The notes below the pieces were generated by a model that was not told where the DNA came from, did not search any database, and worked only from the letters and a program-made list of their open reading frames with translations. 64,000 nt of DNA, from the NCBI RefSeq assembly GCF_004912165.1, contig NZ_STGV01000002.1, positions 186,001 to 250,000 on the forward strand. The letters are read 5' to 3'. Positions within the stretch are counted from its first letter, which is position 1. Each line of letters starts with the position of its first letter. Positions 57,223 to 64,000 of the stretch are shown piece by piece. The position numbers and the translations under genes are program-made. Source of the stretch: Peteryoungia ipomoeae (GTDB lineage: Bacteria; Pseudomonadota; Alphaproteobacteria; Rhizobiales; Rhizobiaceae).

Positions 57223-59730
57223 TTACGCCATGGCTTCGGCGATAAGATCGTCCGCTGCCATGGAAAGCACATGCTCCTGCGCCTCGCCGGCCACCGGCTC
57301 CTTGCCGATTTCGAGAAGGACCGGAACGGCAAGCGGCGAAATATGGGTCAGCCGCTTGTGCAGGATATGCCCCCTGATTCGTGCCAGCATATCGGCAAGC
57401 CGGGCGATGTCCAAAAGTCCCTGCGCGGCATCCTGCCGCGTGGCCTGCAGCAGGATATGATCCGGTTCGTGGCTGCGCAGCACGTCGTAGATGAGATCGG
57501 AAGAGACCGTGACCTGACGACCGGATTTTTCCTTGCCCGGATGGCGCTGCTCGATCAGCCCGGCAATGACGGCGCAGTTGCGGAAGGTGCGCTTCAGCAT
57601 GAAGCTCTCGTCGAGCCAGCTTTCGAGATCGTCTCCGAGCATATCCTGGTCGAAAAGCTCGGCAAGGCTTAAAGCCCCGCGCGCGATCAGCGAGCCCATG
57701 TCCTCAAGTCCCCAGATGGCAAGCGCGTAATCCGTTGCGACGAAGCCGAGCGGCTTCGCACGCATACGCTCGAGGCGGCGGGTGAGCAGCATGCCGAGTG
57801 TCTGATGCGCGAGCCGCCCTTCGAAGGCATAGACCACCATGTAGAAGCGTTCGCCGCGGGGAAAGGTCTCGATCAGGAGATCGCCGCGCTTTGGCAAGAC
57901 CGACTTTTCCTCTTGCAGGGACAGCCAGTCGCGCACCTGATCCGGCAGGTTGGCACGGCGATGGGGATCATCGAGCATGGCGCGCACCTGATCGGCGAGA
58001 TAGGTGGACAGCGGAAACTTGCCGCCGGCATAGGCCGGGATCTTCGGATCCATCGAAAAGGCGTTGGAGACCAGGCACTCATTGTCGCGGATGCCCTCGA
58101 AGCGCAGGACCTTGCCGGCAAAAAGGAAGGTATCGCCCTGGGTCAGCTGCTCGAAGAAATATTCCTCGACCTTGCCCAGCGTCATGCCGCCGCGCCCGAT
58201 GGAACCGAGGTGGTTGCGTTTGACCATTCGCACATTGAGCATCGGCATCTCGACGATGGTGCCGAGGTTCAGCCGGTACTGCTGCGCCACCTGCGGATTG
58301 GACACGCGCCAGAGACCATCGGCCCGGCGGCGGATACGGGCGTATCGCTCGTAGGTCTTCAGCGCATAGCCGCCCGTTGCGACGAAATCGACGATGCGGG
58401 AAAAGGTCTCGCGCGGCAAAGCGGCGTAAGGAAGCGCGGTGCGAACCTCGCGGTAGAGGGCATCTTCGTCAAAGGCATCGGCACAGGCCATGCCGAGCAC
58501 GTGCTGGGCGAGGACGTCGAGCGAGCCTTCGCCCACCGGCGGCGTATCCTGCGCGCCGATATAATTGGCGTCGAGGGCTGCCTGGCATTCCATGACCTCG
58601 AAGCGATTGGCCGGAACGAGGATGGCGCGCGAAGGCTCGTCCATGCGGTGATTGGCGCGGCCGATGCGCTGGGCGAGCCGGCTTGCCCCCTTGGGCGCCC
58701 CGACATGGATGACGAGATCGACATCGCCCCAGTCGATGCCAAGATCGAGCGTCGAGGTTGCGACGACGGCGCGCAGACGATTTTCCGCCATCGCCGCCTC
58801 GACCTTGCGGCGCTGGGACACGTCGAGCGAGCCATGGTGGAGCGCAATGGGCAGGTTGTCGTCATTGACCGTCCAAAGCTCCTGGAACAGCATTTCGGCC
58901 TGGGAGCGTGTGTTGACGAAGAGAAGCGTCGTCTGGAAGTCCTTCAGCACCCGATAGATTTCCGGAATGGCATGGACGGCGCGGTGGCCCGACCAGGGAA
59001 TGCGATCCTCTGTCTGCAGGATGGTGATATGCGGACGTGCCCCGCCATCGACCGTGATGACGCCCGCGGCGTTTTCGCCCTCTTGCCGCTGTTCGACCAG
59101 CCAACGTCGAAGATCCATCGGCTCGGCGACGGTGGCGGAGAGGCCGATGGTCTTCAATCCCGGCGCAAGGTCGCGAAGCCGTGCGAGACCGAGCGACATA
59201 AGGTGACCGCGCTTGGAGGTGACCAGCGAGTGCAACTCGTCGAACACGACATAGCGCAGATCCCCAAAGAACCTTTTGGCATCGGCATGGGATATGAGGA
59301 GCGCCAGCTGTTCCGGCGTCGTCAAAAGAATGTCGGGCGGATGGGTCTTCTGTCTCTGCCGCTTGGAGGCCGGCGTGTCGCCGGTACGATTTTCGATCGA
59401 GATGGGCAGGCCCATTTCCGTGACCGGCTTCATCAGATTGCGCTCGATATCGACGGCAAGCGCCTTCAAGGGCGAAATGTAGAGCGTGTGGATGCCGGTG
59501 AAGGCTTCGCCAGGCTTCTTGCGCCCGCGCGCGGTCAGTTCCGTGAGAGACGGCAGAAAGCCGGCCAGGGTCTTGCCGGCGCCGGTCGGCGCGATCAGCA
59601 GCAGACTTTCGCCCGATCTCGACCTTGCCAGCAGTTCCAGCTGGTGATCGCGCGGCGCCCAGCCCTTTTCGCCGAACCAGCGAAGGAAGGGGGCAGGCAG
59701 GAGGGCAAGGGCGGAATCATCTGAGCTCAC
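57223..59730 (-). CDS. Lhr-like DEXH-box helicase (ligase-associated)
   Basis: An 835-aa superfamily 2 helicase. Motif I APTGAGKT is at 47-54, motif Ia SPLKALAVD near 86-94, motif II DELH at 164-167, motif III SATV near 200, and the helicase C domain has LLFVNTRSQAE, IALHHGSLD, VVATSTLDLGIDWGDVD and QRIGRANHR. A winged-helix and Lhr core domain follow. The start is GTG 59730 with no strong ribosome site. This is the ligase-associated DEXH helicase family found with PdeM and an ATP-dependent DNA ligase (which is not in the window). Confidence 0.92.
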   Translation of the reverse strand: MSSDDSALALLPAPFLRWFGEKGWAPRDHQLELLARSRSGESLLLIAPTGAGKTLAGFLPSLTELTARGRKKPGEAFTGIHTLYISPLKALAVDIERNLMKPVTEMGLPISIENRTGDTPASKRQRQKTHPPDILLTTPEQLALLISHADAKRFFGDLRYVVFDELHSLVTSKRGHLMSLGLARLRDLAPGLKTIGLSATVAEPMDLRRWLVEQRQEGENAAGVITVDGGARPHITILQTEDRIPWSGHRAVHAIPEIYRVLKDFQTTLLFVNTRSQAEMLFQELWTVNDDNLPIALHHGSLDVSQRRKVEAAMAENRLRAVVATSTLDLGIDWGDVDLVIHVGAPKGASRLAQRIGRANHRMDEPSRAILVPANRFEVMECQAALDANYIGAQDTPPVGEGSLDVLAQHVLGMACADAFDEDALYREVRTALPYAALPRETFSRIVDFVATGGYALKTYERYARIRRRADGLWRVSNPQVAQQYRLNLGTIVEMPMLNVRMVKRNHLGSIGRGGMTLGKVEEYFFEQLTQGDTFLFAGKVLRFEGIRDNECLVSNAFSMDPKIPAYAGGKFPLSTYLADQVRAMLDDPHRRANLPDQVRDWLSLQEEKSVLPKRGDLLIETFPRGERFYMVVYAFEGRLAHQTLGMLLTRRLERMRAKPLGFVATDYALAIWGLEDMGSLIARGALSLAELFDQDMLGDDLESWLDESFMLKRTFRNCAVIAGLIEQRHPGKEKSGRQVTVSSDLIYDVLRSHEPDHILLQATRQDAAQGLLDIARLADMLARIRGHILHKRLTHISPLAVPVLLEIGKEPVAGEAQEHVLSMAADDLIAEAMA

Positions 59731-59817
59731 CGGCTGAAGGTAGTGACTGGGCAGAGAAAGAGAAGAGGGTAGCGGCTGCCTTGCAGCAGATTGAAGAGAT
59801 CAGGCAAAGCTGCTATG

Positions 59818-59834
59818 TTCCGTAAGTTACGGAA
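59818..59834. promoter_or_regulatory. Perfect 17-bp palindrome upstream of the toxin-antitoxin pair
   Basis: TTCCGTAAGTTACGGAA has 8-bp perfect arms around one base and ends 13 bp before the antitoxin ATG. Phd/YefM-type antitoxins bind such palindromes to repress their own operon, so this is the likely operator. Confidence 0.75.
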
Positions 59835-59846
59835 AAGGATCAGCCC

Positions 59847-60107
59847 ATGGTGCGCGTGCCCGCATCCGAGTTTCAGAAGAATTTTGGCGAATGGCACGAA
59901 CGGATCTACCAAGGTCCTGTCGAGATCACGCGCTATGGCAGGCCGACCGCCTATCTCGTCTCGGCGGAGATGTTTCAGCAGCTGTGGGAACGGTTCAGGG
60001 TCAGCCTTCCGGTCGAAGCCCTCGGCATCGACGAGATCGACGCCGTGCTGAAGTCGGAGGTGGCGACGGATGAACCGTATGATCTCGACGACCTCCCCAA
60101 CGGATGA
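59847..60107 (+). CDS. Phd/YefM-type antitoxin
   Basis: An 86-aa antitoxin. The N-terminal Phd/YefM fold (MVRVPASEFQKNFGEWHERIY, then VEITRYGRPTAYLVSAEMFQQL) binds DNA, and the acidic C-terminal tail (IDEIDAVLKSEVATDEPYDLDDLP) would wrap the toxin. The stop overlaps the toxin start by ATGA. A perfect palindrome sits in the leader. Autoregulation is expected. Confidence 0.88.
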   Translation: MVRVPASEFQKNFGEWHERIYQGPVEITRYGRPTAYLVSAEMFQQLWERFRVSLPVEALGIDEIDAVLKSEVATDEPYDLDDLPNG

Positions 60108-60556
60108 AGATCCCGGCCGAACCACCCATCGGCCATGTTGTGGCCTACGAATATCTGTGGTCGAGCAAAGCCGGGCGACGTCAGGACGGAGAGAAGACCT
60201 ATCCGACAGCACTCCTGCTGGCGAAGAAGGATGAGTTCGGCTCAACCATCGTCTATGCGCTGGGCATTTCGCACATGAAGCCGCAGGCTGGCCGACGTGC
60301 GCTGCAGGTCCCCGAGAAACTCTGCCGTCATATCGGTCTGGATGATCGCCCGCAGTGGATCTATACCGACGAACTCAATCTCTTCGTATGGCCCAGACCG
60401 GATTTGCGCCCCGCCCAGTGGATCTCGCGGAAGCGCCTGGTAGAGGATACATGCGTGCTCGGCGCTCTGCCTCGCGACTGGTTCGATCTGGTCAAGCAGC
60501 ACTTCGCTGAAAGCTACCGATTGCGCCAGCTCGCCCCGACGAAACGCACGGAGTGA
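60104..60556 (+). CDS. Putative MazF/PemK-like toxin
   Basis: A 150-aa protein coupled to the antitoxin by an ATGA overlap. The early GHVVAYEYLWSSKAGRRQDG, then YPTALLLAKKDEF and a beta-rich middle with WIYTDELNLFVWP, recalls the PemK/MazF barrel, but the usual short R-G-D/RP-P-ALV motifs are diverged, and the protein is longer than classical MazF (about 110 aa). Position after a Phd-type antitoxin makes a toxin role likely. mRNA cleavage is inferred. Confidence 0.65.
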   Translation: MKIPAEPPIGHVVAYEYLWSSKAGRRQDGEKTYPTALLLAKKDEFGSTIVYALGISHMKPQAGRRALQVPEKLCRHIGLDDRPQWIYTDELNLFVWPRPDLRPAQWISRKRLVEDTCVLGALPRDWFDLVKQHFAESYRLRQLAPTKRTE

Positions 60557-60559
60557 AAG

Positions 60560-61198
60560 CTATCTCAGCGCGATATAGCGGTCCGAGCGGTGGTTGATGG
60601 TGAGGAAGAGGTTCAGGACAACGGCGCCGACGATGGAGTAGAGCACCACCGAGGGGCTGACGACGGCGAAGGCGAGTGCCATGATGCAAAGATCGAAGGC
60701 AAGCTGCACAAGGCCTGCGCGGACGCCGAAGCGATCCTGGACATAGACCGCGAGGATGCCGAGACCGCCGAGGCTGGCGCGGTGGCGGTAGAGCGCGAGA
60801 AGGCCGAAGCCCAGGAGAAGCCCGCCAAGGATCGCCGCCCAGATCGGCGCGATGCTCTGGATCACGAGAAAGCGGCTCTCGATTTCGACCAGGAAGGATG
60901 TCAGGCCGACGGCAAGGAATGTCTTCAGCGTGAAATCCACGCCGACGCGCCGCAGGGACAGGATGTAGAAGGGCAGATTGAGCACGAAGAACAGGAGACC
61001 GAAGCTCCAGCCGCTCCAATAATGCAGGACAAAGGCAAGGCCCGCCATGCCGCCGGTGAGCAGCCCGACCTGAGCGAGGAAATAGAGACCGAGTGCGGCA
61101 ATCAGGCTGCCGGCCACGAGGCCCTGCAGGTCTTCCGCAGGCGTATGGCGGGCGGGGTTGGAATTCCAGATGCCCAACATGCTCGTCAGATGCGCCAT
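60560..61198 (-). CDS. YitT-family membrane protein
   Basis: A 212-aa DUF161 protein with five to six hydrophobic segments and the family core GGMAGLAFVLHYWSGWSFGLLFFVLNLPFYIL and ASLGGLGILAVYVQDRFG. ATG 61198 has GGAGACG upstream. The function of the family is unknown. It converges on the toxin gene, 3 bp apart. A longer open frame upstream is not protein-like. Confidence 0.85.
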   Translation of the reverse strand: MAHLTSMLGIWNSNPARHTPAEDLQGLVAGSLIAALGLYFLAQVGLLTGGMAGLAFVLHYWSGWSFGLLFFVLNLPFYILSLRRVGVDFTLKTFLAVGLTSFLVEIESRFLVIQSIAPIWAAILGGLLLGFGLLALYRHRASLGGLGILAVYVQDRFGVRAGLVQLAFDLCIMALAFAVVSPSVVLYSIVGAVVLNLFLTINHRSDRYIALR

Positions 61199-61310
61199 GA
61201 CACGTCTCCAGAATGGCTTTTCGATGAGAAAATACCGTAAGAGCACTGGAAAACAAGGGTGATAGGTCAGCAAACCTGACCTATGCTGCAAATCGCAAGA
61301 AAGCTGCGTC

Positions 61311-62249
61311 TCAGGGGTTGTGCGTCGCAACAAACAGGATGCCCTGGAGCGGTTTTCCGCCATCCTTGCGAATGGTGGTTCTGTGCAGGGTGAGCAGACT
61401 GAAGCCATGTTCGGCCAGGCGGGCGCCAACATGGCTTTCGGTGTGCGCATAGCGCAGGCTTGGCAGCAGGTCGAAGCCCTCCCCTTCGCCTGCATCTTCA
61501 ACCGAAAAGGCAAAGAGACCGGCGGGGCTTGCGAGGCGGGCAGCCAGCGCGAAGGCCGGGCCGAGATCGCCGAGATACATCAGCACATCGGCGGCGGAGA
61601 CGAGATCGGCGCGATGGGGCGAGAGCTCGCCCTCGAACAGGCCGGACTGGCTTGCCTCGAGCGAGAGATCGGCCCGTGCGAGCAGATCGTACAAATCCTT
61701 TTCGGCGGCTTTGGCCAGCATGTTGGCCGAGAGGTCGAAGCCTTCGAGGCGCGTGACGCGGGTGCGGATTTCCGCTCCGAACAGGCCTGTGCCGCAGCCG
61801 AGATCGACCGCGAGCGCAAAATGCCTGTCGTCATGCGCGACAATCAGTTCGGCCAGCTTTTGCGGCACCGAATAATCGAGGCGCTCGACGAGTGACTTGT
61901 CGAACCGGTCGGCATAATCGTCGAAAAGGGCTTCGACGTAGGCAATTGGCGGGGCCTCGGGCACGTCTGCGGCGCCGAGCAGGGCCAGTTTCAGGGTCAC
62001 GCCGAACATATCGATCGCTTCTGGATCCGTGATGCGACCCAGGGCTTCGATCGCCTTTTCCGGCCTCCCGGCTTTCACGGCATAATCGGCAAGCTGAACG
62101 AGGCCGGCCGGCCAGCTGGGTGCCAGCTCCAGCGCCTGCTCCATCAATTCGACGGCTGCCTCATGTTCGCCATTCTCGGCAAGCATGCGGGCATAATCGG
62201 CACGGCGATCAGCGATGACATCGCCGGAGGAGAAATGGGTGGGGTGCAT
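61311..62249 (-). CDS. TPR-linked class I SAM-dependent methyltransferase
   Basis: A 312-aa protein. The N-terminal 95 residues form two to three TPR-like helical pairs (YARMLAENGEHEAAVELMEQALELAP, ADYAVKAGRPEKAIEALGRI). The C-terminal part is a SAM methyltransferase with AVDLGCGTGLFGAE at 147-160 and GFDLSANMLAKA. The same domain pair occurs in contractile-type or flagellin-like protein methyltransferases, but the substrate here is unknown. ATG 62249 has AGGGATACGG upstream. Confidence 0.82.
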   Translation of the reverse strand: MHPTHFSSGDVIADRRADYARMLAENGEHEAAVELMEQALELAPSWPAGLVQLADYAVKAGRPEKAIEALGRITDPEAIDMFGVTLKLALLGAADVPEAPPIAYVEALFDDYADRFDKSLVERLDYSVPQKLAELIVAHDDRHFALAVDLGCGTGLFGAEIRTRVTRLEGFDLSANMLAKAAEKDLYDLLARADLSLEASQSGLFEGELSPHRADLVSAADVLMYLGDLGPAFALAARLASPAGLFAFSVEDAGEGEGFDLLPSLRYAHTESHVGARLAEHGFSLLTLHRTTIRKDGGKPLQGILFVATHNP

Positions 62250-62402
62250 CGGTCCGTATCCCTGGCGCCTTCCAGCATGGGAGGGCGCGCGGTCTTGACC
62301 GATCGGTGAAAAAAACTCAAGTCCTATTCGTTGGACGGACCGGCATGGCTTGCGGCGGGATAAGCTGCAACCCATATCCGCGGCTGGAACAGGAGACACA
62401 AG

Positions 62403-62669
62403 ATGGCTGATGGCATGAATCGATTTCTCGGCGACACGCCGGGCAGGACGCTGGTCAAATTGATCGTCGTGTCGCTGATCGTCGGCTTCGTGATGTCGAT
62501 TTTCGGGCTTGCACCGATGGATCTCGTTTACGCCATCCGCAGGTTCGTGCTCGATCTCTGGCACACCGGCTTCAACGCGCTGGGCGATATCGGGCAATAT
62601 CTGTTGATCGGCGCGACCGTGGTCATTCCGGTCTTCATCATCCTGCGCCTCTTTGCCTCGCGGAACTGA
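62403..62669 (+). CDS. Small two-helix membrane protein (DUF6460-like)
   Basis: An 88-aa protein with membrane segments at about 18-40 and 60-82 and FLGDTPGRTLVKLIVVSLIVGFVM near the start. It resembles short rhizobial proteins grouped as DUF6460. AGGAGACAC precedes ATG 62403. It lies 2 bp before the CAP-domain lipoprotein, so the two probably share a transcript. Function unknown. Confidence 0.75.
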   Translation: MADGMNRFLGDTPGRTLVKLIVVSLIVGFVMSIFGLAPMDLVYAIRRFVLDLWHTGFNALGDIGQYLLIGATVVIPVFIILRLFASRN

Positions 62670-62671
62670 CG

Positions 62672-63169
62672 ATGAACCCAGCAGCAATCAACCGGCGCCA
62701 CCTACTTCTGGCAGGCGCCGGCCTGACGGTTTCCGTGCTTGCCAGCTGCCGAACCTCTGATGTGCTGAACCCGGGCGACGGGCAATCCCGCATCGAGACG
62801 GCAAAATCGCTTGAGATGGTCAATGCGCTTCGTGCCGACAAAGGCCTGTCGCGGCTGTCGCGCAATGCTAGGGCAGAAGTCGCAGCGGTTGCGCAGGCCA
62901 AGCGCATGGCGCGCGCCGGCGAAATGTCTCACCTCATCGGCTTTCGCGACAGCTTTCTGGAGCGCATGAAGGGGCATGACGTGCCTTTGCCGGCGGCGGA
63001 AAACATTGCGGCCGGTCAGGACAGCGTGGAGCGCGCCGTGCAGGCCTGGATTGATTCCAAACGCCATCTCGACAATATGCTCGGTTCCTTCAACGGGCTT
63101 GGTGTTGCCGTTGCCTGGGATAGCGCTTCCGCCAACCGCCCCTATTGGGCCATGGTGCTTTCCGCCTGA
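62672..63169 (+). CDS. CAP-domain (SCP/PR1-like) lipoprotein
   Basis: A 165-aa protein with a signal sequence NRRHLLLAGAGLTVSVLASC that ends in a lipobox (LASC, Cys26), so it should be lipid-anchored. The rest is a CAP domain: EMVNALRADKGLSRLSRNARAEVAAVAQAKRMAR, PAAENIAAGQDSVERAVQAWIDSKRHLDNML and GLGVAVAWDS. Bacterial CAP proteins often act at the envelope but their biochemistry is unclear. A clear intrinsic terminator follows. Confidence 0.88.
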   Translation: MNPAAINRRHLLLAGAGLTVSVLASCRTSDVLNPGDGQSRIETAKSLEMVNALRADKGLSRLSRNARAEVAAVAQAKRMARAGEMSHLIGFRDSFLERMKGHDVPLPAAENIAAGQDSVERAVQAWIDSKRHLDNMLGSFNGLGVAVAWDSASANRPYWAMVLSA

Positions 63170-63181
63170 GTGATTCTCCCG

Positions 63182-63205
63182 CTCCGGCCCGACGCCGGAG
63201 TTTTT
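63182..63205 (+). terminator. Intrinsic terminator whose right arm holds the next gene's ribosome site
   Basis: A 7-bp stem CTCCGGC/GCCGGAG with a 5-nt loop is followed by TTTTT, a textbook terminator for the CAP gene. The last T is directly before ATG 63206, and the only Shine-Dalgarno (GGAG, 63197-63200) for the MATE gene lies in the right arm, so folding would hide it. Confidence 0.85.
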
Positions 63206-64000
63206 ATGGACAGAGCATCGCCGACCGCCCCTGCCCGAGCAATCGAGGTCAGCCACTGCAGCGTTCTTGCCATCGCCGTGCCGATGACGCTCGGTTTCGT
63301 TACGACGCCGCTGCTCGGGCTGACGGATACCGCGGTGGTCGGCCGCAGCGGTGCAGCGGCGGACCTGGCGGGACTTGCCATTGCGGCGGCGCTGTTCGAC
63401 CTGATGTTCGCCAGTCTCAACTTCCTGCGCGCCTCGACGACGGCGCTGGTCGCCCAGGCGCAGGGGCGCGGCGAAGCGGAAGAGCTGTTCGGCGTGTTCT
63501 GGCGTTCGATCGCACTTGCATTGGGTTTCGGCCTCCTCATCCTCCTCCTCTCGCCTGTCATTGTGGGCTTTGGCCCTGAGCTCATGGGGGCGGAGGGCGG
63601 CGTGGAAACGGCAGCGGTGACCTATATCGGCATCCGCATCCTTGCAGCGCCCGTAACGCTTGCGAATTTTACCCTGCTCGGCTTTGTGCTCGGGCGGGGC
63701 TTCGGTCGCGTTGGGCTTGGGCTGCAACTTCTCCTCAACGGCACCAATATCGTGATGTCGATCCTGCTCGGCATCACCTTCGGTTTCGGCATCGCGGGCG
63801 TTGCTTGGGGCACCGTGATCGGCGAGACCGTGGCGATGCTGGCCGGCTTTGCCTTCCTCTTCCGCCGATACGGCGACGAAGCGAAACCGAAGCTCCACCT
63901 GCTCAGCGACGGAGCGAAGCTTCGGGCGCTCCTGCGCCTCAACCGGGATATCCTGATACGCACCTTCTCGCTGATCACGGCCTTTACCGTGATGACGCGG
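63206..64000 (+). CDS. MATE-family efflux protein (DinF-like), 5' part
   Basis: The first 265 codons of a multidrug and toxic compound extrusion protein of the DinF/EukM branch. It shows AIAVPMTLGFVTTPLLGLTDTAVVGR, LFDLMFASLNFLRASTTALVAQAQG, VTLANFTLLGFVLGRGFGR and the start of the second half (LNRDILIRTFSLITAFTVMTR). Such proteins use Na+ or H+ gradients to expel organic cations. ATG 63206 follows the terminator hairpin directly. The 3' end is outside the window. Confidence 0.9.
   Translation, partial: MDRASPTAPARAIEVSHCSVLAIAVPMTLGFVTTPLLGLTDTAVVGRSGAAADLAGLAIAAALFDLMFASLNFLRASTTALVAQAQGRGEAEELFGVFWRSIALALGFGLLILLLSPVIVGFGPELMGAEGGVETAAVTYIGIRILAAPVTLANFTLLGFVLGRGFGRVGLGLQLLLNGTNIVMSILLGITFGFGIAGVAWGTVIGETVAMLAGFAFLFRRYGDEAKPKLHLLSDGAKLRALLRLNRDILIRTFSLITAFTVMTR

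Noticed and set aside
57805..59724. A 639-codon open frame on the + strand opposite the Lhr-like helicase
   Set aside because: The helicase motifs on the minus strand are in perfect order, and the + frame has no domain.

Overview
The window looks like chromosome from a Rhizobiaceae-type alphaproteobacterium (Agrobacterium/Allorhizobium/Rhizobium relatives) that carries a bacteriochlorophyll photosynthesis gene cluster. The evidence is high GC, rhizobial housekeeping genes (a PodJ-type polarity protein, a fadB-fadA-acyl-CoA dehydrogenase set, a Lhr-like helicase with a PdeM-like nuclease), mosaic intergenic palindromes of the rhizobial RIME kind, and an unmistakable bchFNBH and bchG-bch2-bchP set. 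Species cannot be fixed from the sequence alone.

Region 1 (1-14.7 kb) is one edge of the photosynthesis cluster. bchF-bchN-bchB-bchH run leftward with ATGA overlaps and leave the window. Divergently, ppaA/aerR-ppsR and bchG-bch2-bchP plus a small membrane protein run rightward. TspO, a c2-type cytochrome, dxs and a second PpaA/AerR-like (SCHIC) protein follow. TGT-N12-ACA operators of the PpsR/CrtJ type lie upstream of bchF (two imperfect overlapping), bchG (perfect) and dxs (perfect, inside a 14-bp-arm inverted repeat). This suggests one redox/light regulon that includes isoprenoid precursor supply.

Region 2 (14.8-25.5 kb) has an orphan treZ and then a catabolic island: a GntR regulator and a Gfo/Idh/MocA oxidoreductase, divergent from a flavin monooxygenase, an aldo-keto reductase and a flavin reductase. 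These three closely resemble SmoC, SmoB and SmoA of the sulfoquinovose monooxygenase (sulfo-SMO) pathway. A DctQMP TRAP transporter and a YeiH-family (UPF0324) putative sulfite/sulfate exporter complete it. I read it as a sulfo-SMO variant with a TRAP importer and a probable NAD-dependent (GH188-like) sulfoquinovosidase. It is the most interesting system in the window.

Region 3 (25.5-41.3 kb) is mixed housekeeping and accessory: a HlyD-RbbA-ABC2 export operon (leftward), galE, an aminotransferase, mscL, a large SSS-PAS-histidine kinase-REC hybrid sensor, a GH32 fructosidase, a secreted glycerophosphodiesterase and a BASS transporter. Region 4 (41.3-43.5 kb) has no convincing gene and is filled with two families of palindromic repeats.

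Region 5 (43.5-64 kb) has a leftward beta-oxidation set with repeats in its gaps, podJ, a TSUP transporter with a TIGR02186 partner, an HxlR regulator divergent from a DHFR/RibD-like reductase, Lhr-like helicase plus PdeM, a Phd-type antitoxin with a MazF/PemK-like toxin and a perfect palindromic operator, a YitT protein, a TPR-methyltransferase, a DUF6460-like membrane protein, a CAP-domain lipoprotein, and a MATE efflux gene cut by the right edge. I found no tRNA, rRNA, CRISPR array, insertion sequence or prophage.
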